DNA of 64,000 bases from Ralstonia sp. 25mfcol4.1 (GTDB lineage: Bacteria > Pseudomonadota > Gammaproteobacteria > Burkholderiales > Burkholderiaceae): NCBI RefSeq assembly GCF_900104095.1, contig NZ_FNJO01000002.1, positions 372,001 through 436,000 of the forward strand. The letters run 5' to 3'. The notes under the pieces were generated by a model. The model had not been told where the DNA came from and did no database searches. It saw only the letters and a list, made by a program, of their open reading frames with translations. The position numbers and the translations under genes are program-made. Every line of letters starts with the position of its first letter. Positions within the stretch are counted from its first letter, which is position 1. Shown here piece by piece: positions 1 through 8,601 of the stretch.

Positions 1-796
1 TCGTGCCCAGGATCACGCTCGACGCCTTGAAGATCGCCAGCGCGCGCACGCCTTCCTTCAGGTCGAGGTCGGCCAGCGCCCCGTTGTTGATGATGGCCGC
101 CACAGTGCCGCCGCCATCGAGTTCGAGTACCACCTCGGCATTGACGACGCCGGGCACCACACGGGCGACCGTGCCAGGCAACTGGTTGCGAGCGGAGAGC
201 CGCGCGGCGGGGTCCGGCAGCCCGATCAGCACCGACGACGCCTTGACGAGCGCGAACGCCTCGGCGCCCGGCGTCAGGCCCAGCGTTTCCACGCTCTCAT
301 GCGTGATCGTGGACACGATACGCAGACCGCCCGGCAGCGCCAGCGTGACTTCGTCGTTGACGGCGCCGGCCCGCACGGCCTCCACGCGGCCGAACAGCTT
401 GTTGCGCGCACTGGTCTGAATCATCATGCGTTGGATCAGGTGGATATCTTCGGGATTGGCATCGGACATCGCCCCGGCCCGCTCCAGATGGGCGATGAAC
501 CGGGCGTGCTCGGCTTCCATCGCGCGGTAGGTGGCGATCAGGCGCGCGGCCCGCTCGGTCAGCCGTGTGCCGCCGCCGCCCTTGCCGCCGGCGGCGCGTA
601 CGACCAGCGGCTCGCCGGCGCTGTTGTTCATGGCGTCGATGGCATCCCATGCGCCCTTGTAGCTGATGCCCACGGCACGCGCGGCGGCCGTGATCGAGCC
701 GTGTTCGCCGATGGCCGCAAGCAGCGCGATCCGGTCGCGGCCGCCCCAGTCCTGCTTGCCGGCGCGAAACCAGATGGCGCCCTGGAGTTCGAGCAT
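1..796 (-). CDS. modE: ModE-type molybdate-responsive regulator (C-terminus cut by window edge)
   Basis: The reading frame is open from an ATG at 796 to the left edge without a stop, so the C-terminal end is missing. Residues 1-110 form the winged-helix domain typical of ModE, with the signature ISYKGAWDAIDAMNN around residue 45. Two TOBE (Mop) ligand-binding modules follow, the first with SARNKLFGRVEAV near residue 130 and the second with LSARNQLPGTVARV near residue 200. In the family, ModE dimers bind molybdate through the TOBE modules and repress molybdate uptake or activate molybdoenzyme genes. A molybdenum-dependent formate dehydrogenase operon lies 9 kb away, so a shared molybdenum theme is plausible. 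No modABC genes are visible here; they may lie to the left. Identification is firm, targets are unknown. Confidence 0.9.
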   Translation of the reverse strand, partial: MLELQGAIWFRAGKQDWGGRDRIALLAAIGEHGSITAAARAVGISYKGAWDAIDAMNNSAGEPLVVRAAGGKGGGGTRLTERAARLIATYRAMEAEHARFIAHLERAGAMSDANPEDIHLIQRMMIQTSARNKLFGRVEAVRAGAVNDEVTLALPGGLRIVSTITHESVETLGLTPGAEAFALVKASSVLIGLPDPAARLSARNQLPGTVARVVPGVVNAEVVLELDGGGTVAAIINNGALADLDLKEGVRALAIFKASSVILGT

Positions 797-875
797 GCGC
801 TGACCTGTGTGTAATGAAGGGAACGCGTATGGTACCGCCAGACGCACGCGGTGCGTGACCGGCCGTGGTCCGGTG

Positions 876-1118
876 TCAGCTCTGGTGGGCCGGGATGTAC
901 CAGCGCATGATGCTGCCGGCAAAGTACTGCTTGTCGAACTGCCGCAGCAGACGCCAGCAGGTGAACGGGTCGACCGCAAGGTCCACCCACGCCCAGGGAT
1001 GATCGGCGTCGCCGTCGCGCACGATCTCGACGGAGTTCACCTTGGCATAGTCCTTGAGTTTGTCGCGCAGCATTTCCTCGGTCACATCACGATGCAGCCC
1101 GCGGATCAACACCTGCAT
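876..1118 (-). CDS. Small RRM-like RNA-binding protein
   Basis: This 80-residue protein begins at an ATG preceded by GGGAGAGG, a good ribosome-binding site. Its pattern resembles a single RNA-recognition motif: an RNP2-like strand (QVLIRGL, residues 2-8), a helix (TEEMLRDKLKDY), a second strand (VNSVEIVRDGD) and an RNP1-like strand (HPWAWVDLAV). The C-terminus is rich in Trp, Tyr and Phe. The aromatic positions of RNP1 are only partly conserved, so nucleic-acid binding is inferred from the fold pattern. A longer upstream extension of the frame exists but has no ribosome-binding site and overlaps the neighbouring fabI-like gene in antisense. It stands alone between modE and the fabI-like gene. 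Confidence 0.7.
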   Translation of the reverse strand: MQVLIRGLHRDVTEEMLRDKLKDYAKVNSVEIVRDGDADHPWAWVDLAVDPFTCWRLLRQFDKQYFAGSIMRWYIPAHQS

Positions 1119-1209
1119 GGCAGCCTCTCCCGCATTGGAAAGTGGTGATGCATGTATTCTAGGCCGCGCTTTGCCTCCTGGCGGCCGGCCGATGCGGCAA
1201 TCGCACGTT

Positions 1210-1989
1210 TCACGCCATGATGTGTACGCCACCGTCCACGTACACCGTATTGCCCGATACGCGGCGGGCATAGGGCGTGGCCAGGTAAGCGGTGGTAAAG
1301 CCCACATCCATGATGTCGACCAGTTCGCCCAACGGTGCACGGCCGGCCGCCTCGGCCAGCAGGACATCGAAATCCTTGAGCCCGGACGCCGCGCGCGTCT
1401 TGAGCGGCCCCGGCGAAATCGCATGCACGCGGATGCCCTTGGGCCCGAGTTCATAGGCCAGGTAGCGGCAGGTGGCCTCCAGCGCTGCCTTGACCGGCCC
1501 CATCAGATCGTAGTTCGGCACCACGCGGTTGGCGCCGTCATAGCTCATCGCGAACAGCGTGCCGCCCTGCCCCATCAGCGGCACGGCCCGGCGCGCCATG
1601 CGGATGAACGAATGGCACGACACATCCATGGCCCGCGCGAAACCGGCGGCCGACGACTGCAGCAGCCCGCCCTGCAGGTCGGTCTTGGGCGCGAAAGCCA
1701 CCGAATGCACCACCGAGTCGAGATGGCCCCACACCTCGCCGATGCGCGCGAACAGCGCATCCATCTGGGCATCGTCTTCCACGTTCAGCGGCATCAGGAT
1801 CGGCGCCCCGATCTGCTCCGCCAGCGGCGCCACATGCGGATAGGCCTTGTCGTTCAGATAGGTCAGGGCCACCTCGGCGCCCATCTCGTGAAACGCACGT
1901 GCGCAGCCCCACGCGATGGAATCCTCGTTGGCGACGCCAACGACGAGCACGCGGTTGCCGGACAGCGGGGGACTAGGAACCTGGAGCAT
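1210..1989 (-). CDS. fabI: Enoyl-ACP reductase, FabI family
   Basis: A 259-residue FabI-type short-chain dehydrogenase, which reduces trans-2-enoyl-ACP with NAD(P)H in fatty acid elongation. The N-terminus has the divergent FabI nucleotide loop (VGVANEDSIAWG, near residue 20) in place of the classical TGxxxGIG. The catalytic segment reads SYDGANRVVPNYDLMGPVK, with the second Tyr seven residues before the Lys, the FabI arrangement. The ATG at 1989 is chosen because GGGAGG lies seven bases upstream; a TTG at 1995 is in frame but worse placed. The gene lies 84 bases downstream of the DUF3141 gene on the same strand, probably in one operon. That context, facing pta-ackA, suggests an accessory reductase tied to acyl-CoA or redox metabolism rather than the housekeeping enzyme. 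That role is inference. Confidence 0.88.
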   Translation of the reverse strand: MLQVPSPPLSGNRVLVVGVANEDSIAWGCARAFHEMGAEVALTYLNDKAYPHVAPLAEQIGAPILMPLNVEDDAQMDALFARIGEVWGHLDSVVHSVAFAPKTDLQGGLLQSSAAGFARAMDVSCHSFIRMARRAVPLMGQGGTLFAMSYDGANRVVPNYDLMGPVKAALEATCRYLAYELGPKGIRVHAISPGPLKTRAASGLKDFDVLLAEAAGRAPLGELVDIMDVGFTTAYLATPYARRVSGNTVYVDGGVHIMA

Positions 1990-2073
1990 GGGCAAACCTC
2001 CCGTTGCTTGCTTTCTCTGCTGGCTTCGCCTCTTGCGCTTTCGCGGGAAAGGCAGGAAGCCAGCGACATAGCG

Positions 2074-4395
2074 CTACGCCTTCGCTTCCTGCGTGGCCTT
2101 GCCGTTGCCGTGGTCGGTGCCGAATATCTCGGCAACCTCGCGGTAACGGGCCAGCCATTCGGCATCGAGCGGGCCACCCACGGTCAGCACGCGATGCGCC
2201 AGCACCATGATGCGGCGGCGCTCCTTCATCTCGGGCACTAGTGCCGGCAACGCCCGGATGGCCCCTTCGGGGTCCAGACTGACGATATAGCTCTGCCGGC
2301 GCACCGCGTCCTTGAATTCCGCCAGCGTGATGCGCTGTTCCGGCGGGTTCTCGCGCGCCAGCTTGCGCAGCAGGTTGAACGGCCGCTCCTCGATGGCCGA
2401 GCGGCCCTGCGTCACATAGGACAGCACGCGCAGGAAGGCATCGAGTGGCGTGCCGGTGTCGATCTCGCGTTCCGCCTCGCGCCGCCGCAGCTCGGCCACT
2501 TCCTTGCGCAATGCCGTGATGGCGGGCGATTCCGGCGCCTTCGGCGTGGCCGTCATGCCGAGCATCGCCGGCAGCCACGGCGTGGCATAGAGCGATTCGA
2601 ACATGCGCTCCTGCCAGGCGTCGCGCGCATCGCGATACTGGTCCAGCGAGCGCACGATCTGGTCGGACACGGCCTGCTGCATCGCCAGGAACGGATTGTC
2701 GGCGGACACCGGCTGGCGCGCATCGCGCACGGCCGGCGCCATCGTGGCCACCCACTGCATCCACGGGTTGCTGTCGGCGAACAGGGAGCGTTCGAGCCGA
2801 GACGGGTGAATCGCGCGAATGCCCTCGGCCGTGGCCTCGTTCGCCATGGCGCGGACGAACGGCGATGCATACGTGTCGTACAGATGCTGGTTGATCTCCG
2901 CCACGCGGCGCACCACCTCGAACGGCTTCTCGTCCTCGCGGCCGTCGTCCAGCGCCAGGATGTCGTCGATGGTCCGTCGCTCGAAGCGCACCAGGTAGCG
3001 GCCTTCGATCAGGTCGGTGTGCGGGGCATCGGGTGCAACGTCCTCGATCTTCGCTTCATACAGCCCCGGGGGCAGCACGTCGATCAGGTCGAGCGCGCAG
3101 AACAGCTCCGAGTGCTCCTTGTTGGCCACGCTGCCCGAGACGAAGATGCCCAGGTGTCCGATGGACGGATGCAGGCAATAGACGATGGTCTGATCGTTGG
3201 CCACCAGTTCGTCCACGCTCGCGTAGAGATCGGGAATCCAGTTCAGCGCCTGCTGCGGCGGCGTGATGTTGTCCCCCCAGGAGGCGAACACGATCACCGG
3301 CGAGCGCACGTTGCGCAGGTCGATCACGGTCTGGCCATCGCTGCTGCGCACCTCGCCCGCCGTCAGGTGGTTGCCGACAAACAGGTTCTGCACGATCCAG
3401 TCGATTTCGCCGCGGTTCATCAGGAAGTGGCCGCCCCACCAGCGTTCGAACTCCAGGAAGCGGGGCCCTTCCGTATCGACCTTGGCATAGACGTTGTACA
3501 GCTTTTCCCAGAGCGTGTTCGACGGATTCAGCTTTTCGAAATTCTGCACCAGCCAGGCGCCGTCGAAACGGCCATTGCCCAGGTCCGCCGCCAGTGACGA
3601 CAGCCACGTGCCACCGAGCAGGCCGCCCGAATAGCGCATCGGATTCTTGCCGCGCACGCCCGACCAGTAGGCCACCGGCGCGCCGGCCAGCAGGATCGGG
3701 CCGGTCGCTTCCGGCGAAGCGGCCGCCAGGATCAGCAATGCCCAGCCGGCCTGGCAATTGCCGACGACGAACGGCTTGCCCGGCGCATCGGGATGGCGCT
3801 CGGCAACCGCCTGCAGGAACTTGCCCTCGGTACGCGCCACATCCTCGATCGTCTGGCCCGGGCACGGGTCACGGAAGAACGTGATGAAGTAGCACGGATG
3901 GCCGGTGCGGATGGCGTTGCCGATCTCGCTGTCGGCCTTGAAGCCGCCGATGCCGGGACCGTGACCCGCGCGCGGGTCCATCACCACGAATGGGCGCCGG
4001 GTCATGTCGGTGGGATGCGCGGCCGGCGGCACGATGCGCAACAGCGCGTAGTTCACCGGCCGGGGCAGATCGCGCCCGTCCATCAGCACCTCGTAGTCGA
4101 AGACAAGCACGGGCGGCATGCCACCGCGCTCGTGCTCACCGGTCTCGTTGCCCCGTTGGCGCAGCACGTCCAGGAACAGGATGGAACGTTGCCAGGCGTC
4201 GAGCCCGTATTCCCACGCAGCCTGCGCCACCGGATTCATCGGCACCGGCGGGAACATGGCGGACGGGAATGGTGAAGCGGGGAAGGTGGCCTGGGCAGCC
4301 GAGGCGGCTGGATCAGCCGGCGTGCCCTGCGGGGCGGCAGGGGCGGAGGCGTCCTGTCCGGATGCTTGCCCCGGGACAGGTTGGCGTGCATTCAT
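2074..4395 (-). CDS. DUF3141 protein, PHA-synthase-like alpha/beta hydrolase
   Basis: A 773-residue cytosolic protein. Residues 1-60 are low-complexity, rich in Ala, Pro and Gln. The central part is an alpha/beta-hydrolase fold containing GNCQAGWALL near residue 220, a Cys-nucleophile elbow resembling the GxCxG box of PHA synthases but with one extra residue. GHLGIFVSGSVA near residue 425 probably carries the catalytic His. The C-terminal 250 residues are helical and charged. The ATG at 4395 has AAGGAGA six bases upstream; an upstream ATG at 4452 has none. Members of the family are annotated DUF3141 or poly(3-hydroxyalkanoate) synthetase-like; their reaction is, to my knowledge, not established. 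It is divergent from pta-ackA and followed by a FabI paralogue. Confidence 0.85.
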   Translation of the reverse strand: MNARQPVPGQASGQDASAPAAPQGTPADPAASAAQATFPASPFPSAMFPPVPMNPVAQAAWEYGLDAWQRSILFLDVLRQRGNETGEHERGGMPPVLVFDYEVLMDGRDLPRPVNYALLRIVPPAAHPTDMTRRPFVVMDPRAGHGPGIGGFKADSEIGNAIRTGHPCYFITFFRDPCPGQTIEDVARTEGKFLQAVAERHPDAPGKPFVVGNCQAGWALLILAAASPEATGPILLAGAPVAYWSGVRGKNPMRYSGGLLGGTWLSSLAADLGNGRFDGAWLVQNFEKLNPSNTLWEKLYNVYAKVDTEGPRFLEFERWWGGHFLMNRGEIDWIVQNLFVGNHLTAGEVRSSDGQTVIDLRNVRSPVIVFASWGDNITPPQQALNWIPDLYASVDELVANDQTIVYCLHPSIGHLGIFVSGSVANKEHSELFCALDLIDVLPPGLYEAKIEDVAPDAPHTDLIEGRYLVRFERRTIDDILALDDGREDEKPFEVVRRVAEINQHLYDTYASPFVRAMANEATAEGIRAIHPSRLERSLFADSNPWMQWVATMAPAVRDARQPVSADNPFLAMQQAVSDQIVRSLDQYRDARDAWQERMFESLYATPWLPAMLGMTATPKAPESPAITALRKEVAELRRREAEREIDTGTPLDAFLRVLSYVTQGRSAIEERPFNLLRKLARENPPEQRITLAEFKDAVRRQSYIVSLDPEGAIRALPALVPEMKERRRIMVLAHRVLTVGGPLDAEWLARYREVAEIFGTDHGNGKATQEAKA

Positions 4396-4476
4396 TTCCG
4401 TTTCTCCTTGGGGATTGGCGGAGTCAGATGGCGTGCAGCGTGGCGCGGACATCGCTTGCTGCGATGCAACAGTAAA

Positions 4477-4505
4477 AATCTACCAGCCTGGGCCCGCCCT
4501 GACAA
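4477..4505 (-). promoter_or_regulatory. Predicted sigma-70 promoter of the DUF3141-fabI unit
   Basis: On the minus strand TTGTCA (4500-4505) and TAGATT (4477-4482) are separated by 17 bases. This would start transcription near 4470, about 75 bases before the ATG at 4395. Prediction from sequence only. Confidence 0.45.
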
Positions 4506-4543
4506 CCGTTACCAAAGTCCAATGCGTCGGACCGCTTCGCGTG

Positions 4544-4588
4544 TGACAGGTGCAAGTCATCGATACGGCGCTCGCGTTGGCCTATACT
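4544..4588 (+). promoter_or_regulatory. Candidate shared operator and pta promoter -10
   Basis: TGAC-N8-GTCA (4544-4559) is an inverted repeat lying between the two divergent promoters. TATACT (4583-4588) is a good -10 for pta with no recognisable -35, as expected of an activated promoter. The repeat would be centred near -43 of the pta start and near -81 of the DUF3141 start, positions an activator could use for both. The spacing does not match the FNR/ANR consensus TTGAT-N4-ATCAA, so the regulator is unknown. Confidence 0.35.
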
Positions 4589-4662
4589 GGCTCGGAACGT
4601 TTGCGCAACGCAGCATCCATGTATTGCCGGATGCTGTCCGATGGATTTCCAGGTACCTGCCC

Positions 4663-5610
4663 ATGCCGACACCATCGTCCGACGACAAATACGCCCGGCT
4701 GCTCGCACGTTGCGAGGGCCTTCCCCCGATCCCGACCGCCGTGGCCCATCCTTGCGACTATTCGTCGCTCGATGGCGCGCTGGAAGCGGCGCGGCTCGGG
4801 CTGATCGTGCCCATCCTGTGCGGCCCCGAGGCCCGCATCCGCGTCGTGGCCGCCGAACACGGGCTGGCCCTGGGCGACACCGAGATCATCGACGCGCCGC
4901 ACAGCCATGCGTCGGCGGAATGTGCGGTCGAGGCCGTTCGCACGGGCCGGGCCGAACTGCTGATGAAAGGCAGCCTTCACACCGACGAATTGCTGCATGC
5001 GGTGGCGCGCAGCGCCAGCGGCCTGCGCACCGGGCGGCGGCTGTCGCACGTGTTCGCGATGGATGTGCCGAGTTATCACAAGCCGCTGTTCATCACCGAC
5101 GCCGCCGTCAACATCTTCCCCACGCTGAACGAAAAGGCCGACATCGTGCGCAATGCCATCGACCTTGTGCGCGTGCTCGGGGTCGATCGGCCCAAGGTGG
5201 CGATCCTGTCCGCCGTGGAGACCGTCACCGACAAGATCCCGTCGACGATCGAAGCCGCTGCGCTTTGCATGATGAGCCTGCGGGGGCAAATCGAGGGCGG
5301 ACTGCTCGACGGGCCGCTGGCGTTCGACAACGCCATCAGCAAGGCCGCCGCCGACACCAAGGGCATCAAGTCAGAGGTGGCGGGCGACCCCGATATCCTG
5401 CTGGTGCCCGACCTGGAAGCGGGCAACATGCTGGCCAAGCAGCTGACGTTCCTGGCCGGCGCCGAAGCCGCGGGCATCGTGCTGGGCGCGCGCGTACCGG
5501 TCATCCTGACCAGCCGCGCCGACAGCGTGCGCGCCCGCATCGGCAGTTGCGCCATCGCGGTGCTGCTGGCACATTCGCGGCGCACCGCGCAAACCGCCGT
5601 ACCGGCCTGA
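4663..5610 (+). CDS. pta: Phosphate acetyltransferase (PTA/PTB family)
   Basis: A 315-residue member of the phosphate acetyl/butyryltransferase family, of the short form often annotated as bifunctional enoyl-CoA hydratase/phosphate acetyltransferase. It interconverts acetyl-CoA and acetyl phosphate. Family landmarks seen are LLMKGSLHTDELL near residue 105, FAMDVPSYHKPLFITDAAVN around 137, LSAVETVTDKIPST around 185 and GPLAFDNAISKAAADTKGI around 222. There is no N-terminal hydratase (MaoC) domain in the stretch kept here. The ATG at 4663 fits the family start; the frame extends further upstream but that part matches nothing. ackA follows after 12 bases, so the pair makes ATP from acetyl-CoA by substrate-level phosphorylation. 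Confidence 0.9.
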   Translation: MPTPSSDDKYARLLARCEGLPPIPTAVAHPCDYSSLDGALEAARLGLIVPILCGPEARIRVVAAEHGLALGDTEIIDAPHSHASAECAVEAVRTGRAELLMKGSLHTDELLHAVARSASGLRTGRRLSHVFAMDVPSYHKPLFITDAAVNIFPTLNEKADIVRNAIDLVRVLGVDRPKVAILSAVETVTDKIPSTIEAAALCMMSLRGQIEGGLLDGPLAFDNAISKAAADTKGIKSEVAGDPDILLVPDLEAGNMLAKQLTFLAGAEAAGIVLGARVPVILTSRADSVRARIGSCAIAVLLAHSRRTAQTAVPA

Positions 5611-5622
5611 GGAGACCCTGGC

Positions 5623-6846
5623 GTGAGCACACCACATCCCGTCATTCTCGTCGTCAACGCCGGTTCGTCGAGCGTCAAGGTATCGATCTACGTGGTGCCC
5701 GACGCGGCGCACGAGAACGTCGATATCCAGCCGTCGCTGGCCGCCCATGGCCAGATCGAAGGCATCGGCGTGGCACCGCGCCTGGTGGCACGCATGGCCG
5801 ACGGCCGCGAAGTGACCGATCAGAAATTTCCCGTCGAGCAGGTACCCGACCACGACGCGGCCTTCCGGCTGATCCGGCTGACGCTGAGCGTGGCGCTGCG
5901 CGACACGCCGCCGGTAGCCATCGGCCATCGCGTGGTGCATGGCGGCAGCGACTTTGCCGATGCGGTGCGCATCGACGACGCGGTGATTGCCAGGCTGGAA
6001 ACACTGGTGCCGCTGGCGCCCTTGCACCAGCCCCACAACCTGACGGCCCTCCGCGCCATCCGCGCCGCGGCACCGGAACTGCTGCAGGTGGCCTGCTTCG
6101 ACACGGCGTTCCACGTCGGCCGCGACGAACTGGCACAGCTGATGGCGCTGCCCTACGAATACTACGAGCAGGGCGTGCGGCGCTACGGCTTTCACGGGCT
6201 GTCATACGCGTATATCGCGCGCCGCCTCAAACAGGTGGCGCCCGACCTGGCCGAAGGCCGCGTCATCGTGGCCCACCTTGGCAATGGCGCCAGCCTGTGC
6301 GCGATGCATGGCGGCAAGAGCGTGGACTCGACCATGGGCCTGACCGCGCTGGACGGCATGCCGATGGGCACGCGCTGTGGGTCGATCGATCCCGGCGCGG
6401 TGCTGTACCTGGCCGCGCAGGGCATGAGCACCGACGCGATCCAGTCGATGCTGTACGGGCAGTCGGGCCTCAAGGGCATCTCAGGCATCAGCAGCGACAT
6501 GCGCGCACTGCTGGCCAGCGACAGCCCGCGTGCGAAGCTGGCCGTCGACTTCTACGCCTATCGCGCGGCCCAGGAAATCGGCAAGCTGGCGGTCACGCTG
6601 GGCGGCCTGGACGCCCTGGTGTTCACGGCCGGGGTGGGCGCCAACTCGCCCGACATTCGCGCCCGCATCTGCGCGCACCTGACCGAACTGTTCGGCGTTT
6701 CGCTGGACCCCACCGCCAACGGCGACAATTGCCAGCGCGTGAGCCGCGATGCGAGCCGCATTCCGGTACTGGTGTTGCCCACCGACGAGGAAGGCATGAT
6801 CGCGCTGTCAACGGCGCGTATCCTTCGCGAGAGCGGCGGGCTCTGA
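5623..6846 (+). CDS. ackA: Acetate kinase
   Basis: A 407-residue ASKHA-fold kinase transferring phosphate between acetyl phosphate and ADP. Signature blocks are in order: NAGSSSVKVSIY (phosphate loop, residues 9-20), IGHRVVHGG (near 103), FDTAFH (near 162), RRYGFHGLSY (catalytic His region, near 187), AHLGNGASL (near 217), TMGLTALDGMPMGTRCGSID (near 238) and FTAGVGANSPDIR (near 333). The start is a GTG with GAGGAGA seven bases upstream. It is translated directly after pta. The next gene is convergent and ends 16 bases away, with no clear terminator between. Confidence in the function is high. Confidence 0.95.
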   Translation: MSTPHPVILVVNAGSSSVKVSIYVVPDAAHENVDIQPSLAAHGQIEGIGVAPRLVARMADGREVTDQKFPVEQVPDHDAAFRLIRLTLSVALRDTPPVAIGHRVVHGGSDFADAVRIDDAVIARLETLVPLAPLHQPHNLTALRAIRAAAPELLQVACFDTAFHVGRDELAQLMALPYEYYEQGVRRYGFHGLSYAYIARRLKQVAPDLAEGRVIVAHLGNGASLCAMHGGKSVDSTMGLTALDGMPMGTRCGSIDPGAVLYLAAQGMSTDAIQSMLYGQSGLKGISGISSDMRALLASDSPRAKLAVDFYAYRAAQEIGKLAVTLGGLDALVFTAGVGANSPDIRARICAHLTELFGVSLDPTANGDNCQRVSRDASRIPVLVLPTDEEGMIALSTARILRESGGL

Positions 6847-6861
6847 GAATGGCGCGTTAGC

Positions 6862-7656
6862 CTACGACGCGAGGTAGTGGGCCCGCAGCAGTGCGGTGTC
6901 CACGCCAAGGTCGTCGGACAGAAAGCGTTCCAGGCTGCCGTATGTCGCGGTGATGGCATCCATCGATGCCTCGATGTATTCGGGGCGCACTTCCAGCAGC
7001 GGCAGCATCGCCTCCGCCGTCACGCCGATCTGTCCGACGCCGGCCAGCATCTTTTCATTGAATCGCTGGTTCCAGTGGTTCGATTCGAGGTAGTTGGCCA
7101 CGATATCGTCCTGGGACACGCCGAGTGCGCTCAGCAGCAGCAGCGACGCAAAGCCCGTGCGGTCCTTGCCTGCCGTGCAGTGGTAGTAGAGCGTCTTGCC
7201 CGCTTCGGCGTGGCGCAGGAATGTGCGGAAAGCGTCGCGGTAGCGCACCGGAAAATCCCGATACACGTCGAGCATGAAGCCGTGCATCTGCGCGGCGTTG
7301 CTGGCACGCAGGCGCGGCAGCAATACGTCCATCGACATCGCGCCATCGAGCACCGGCACCGCCAGCCACTCGAAACGCTCGCCGAATGCCTCCTCGCCGG
7401 GTGACTTCTCGCCCGACGATCGAAAATCGACGACGATGTCGAGCTGCAACGCGTGCAGCTTGTCGAGATCCGCAGCGCACCCGAGTGCGGGATTGGCGCT
7501 GCGATACAGCTTGTTCTGGCGAATCTGGCGCCCGGCATGCGCGGTCAGCCCGCCCAGGTCGCGGGCGTTGGCAATGGTCTCCAGGTCCAGACAGGGCCGC
7601 ATCGTGGCGGCTGCGCTATGTTCAATATCGGTCTGCATGGCTCTTTGGCGCATCAC
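6862..7656 (-). CDS. Tyrosine-protein phosphatase (DSP-like, CX5R)
   Basis: A 264-residue cytosolic phosphatase. The P-loop HCTAGKDRTG near residue 160 contains the catalytic Cys and the Arg of the CX5R motif, with the extra Lys and Asp typical of the bacterial tyrosine phosphatase family (Y_phosphatase3-like). NARDLGGL near residue 30 and LYRSANP near 50 are also characteristic. Related proteins act on phosphotyrosine or on phosphoinositides; the substrate here cannot be read from sequence. Two in-frame ATGs (7656 and 7638) are both possible, and neither has a strong ribosome-binding site. It is monocistronic and convergent with ackA. Confidence 0.85.
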   Translation of the reverse strand: MMRQRAMQTDIEHSAAATMRPCLDLETIANARDLGGLTAHAGRQIRQNKLYRSANPALGCAADLDKLHALQLDIVVDFRSSGEKSPGEEAFGERFEWLAVPVLDGAMSMDVLLPRLRASNAAQMHGFMLDVYRDFPVRYRDAFRTFLRHAEAGKTLYYHCTAGKDRTGFASLLLLSALGVSQDDIVANYLESNHWNQRFNEKMLAGVGQIGVTAEAMLPLLEVRPEYIEASMDAITATYGSLERFLSDDLGVDTALLRAHYLAS

Positions 7657-7818
7657 ACGATACGCATTCGGAAATGTTCGGGATCAGCGTCCATTATTTC
7701 AGATCGCCAACGGCGGCGACACCCTGATTACCACCATGTGCCCACCCCTGCGCCCGTGCCCCACCTGGAAGCGGCCGGAAAATCGGGGATCGCGCCCGGC
7801 AATGGCACAATACGCGCC

Positions 7819-8514
7819 ATGCAACGTATCTGGTCCGCCTTCGTCAAGTTCGTGCTGCTCGCCGTGGTGGGCGGCTCGTTGCTGGTTGCCTTTGCCGTAT
7901 TGATGGCCAACCGGCAGTTGCCGTCGCTCGACGCAATGCTGGCCTTCCGGCAGACGCCGGGCTACGTCAGGCTCGCGGATTTTCCCCATACGCTGCCCGA
8001 GGCCGTCGTGGCCATTGAGGATGACCGCTTCTATCTGCATGATGGCGTCGATTACGTGGGCGTGATGCGTGCCGGCATCGCCAACCTGTCGGATGAACTG
8101 TCGCAGGGCGCGTCCACCATCACCATGCAGGTGGCCCGCAACTTCTTCCTGTCGCGCAAGAAGACCTACACGCGCAAGCTTTACGAAATCCTGCTGGCGT
8201 ACCGCATCGAAGACGCGCTGAGCAAGGACGAGATCCTCGAGCTCTACCTGAACAAGATCTACCTGGGCCAGGGCGCCTATGGCTTCTCGGAAGCCGCCGA
8301 CACCTACTTCGGCAAGCCCGTGGAGCAGTTGTCGCTGGCCGAATGCGCCATGCTGGCCGGGCTGCCCAAGGCGCCTTCGGCCAACAATCCCGTGGTGAAC
8401 CCGCGCCGGGCACGGCAGCGGCAGAGCTACATCCTGCTGCGGATGATGGAACTGGGCCGTATCACGCGTGCCCAGTACGACGCCGCGCTGCTGGAGCCGC
8501 TGCGTCTGCGCTGA
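7819..8514 (+). CDS. Stand-alone GT51 peptidoglycan glycosyltransferase
   Basis: A 231-residue inner-membrane protein with one N-terminal transmembrane segment (residues 8-30) and a periplasmic GT51 domain. That domain polymerises lipid II into glycan strands. Conserved GT51 motifs are present: AIEDDRFYLHDGVD (catalytic Glu, near residue 65), QGASTITMQVARN (near 97), RKLYEILLAYRIE (near 119) and KDEILELYLNKIYLGQGAYG (near 136). The protein ends soon after the fold, with no transpeptidase domain. The motifs resemble PBP1A rather than MtgA (FLSRKKTYTRKLYEILLAYR), so it may be a truncated class A PBP lineage. The ATG at 7819 was chosen because the hydrophobic anchor begins there. Confidence 0.85.
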   Translation: MQRIWSAFVKFVLLAVVGGSLLVAFAVLMANRQLPSLDAMLAFRQTPGYVRLADFPHTLPEAVVAIEDDRFYLHDGVDYVGVMRAGIANLSDELSQGASTITMQVARNFFLSRKKTYTRKLYEILLAYRIEDALSKDEILELYLNKIYLGQGAYGFSEAADTYFGKPVEQLSLAECAMLAGLPKAPSANNPVVNPRRARQRQSYILLRMMELGRITRAQYDAALLEPLRLR

Positions 8515-8601
8515 CCGTCTTGTCAGCGGGCGCCCGACGGCGCCGCCCGGCCTTCGCATGCTAGCCTGCCCCGAGCCAAACACCGCCGGGTGGAGACAGC
8601 C

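Noticed and set aside
4544..4559. FNR/ANR box for the pta-ackA module.
   Set aside because: Arm spacing is four bases longer than TTGAT-N4-ATCAA; kept only as an unassigned inverted repeat.
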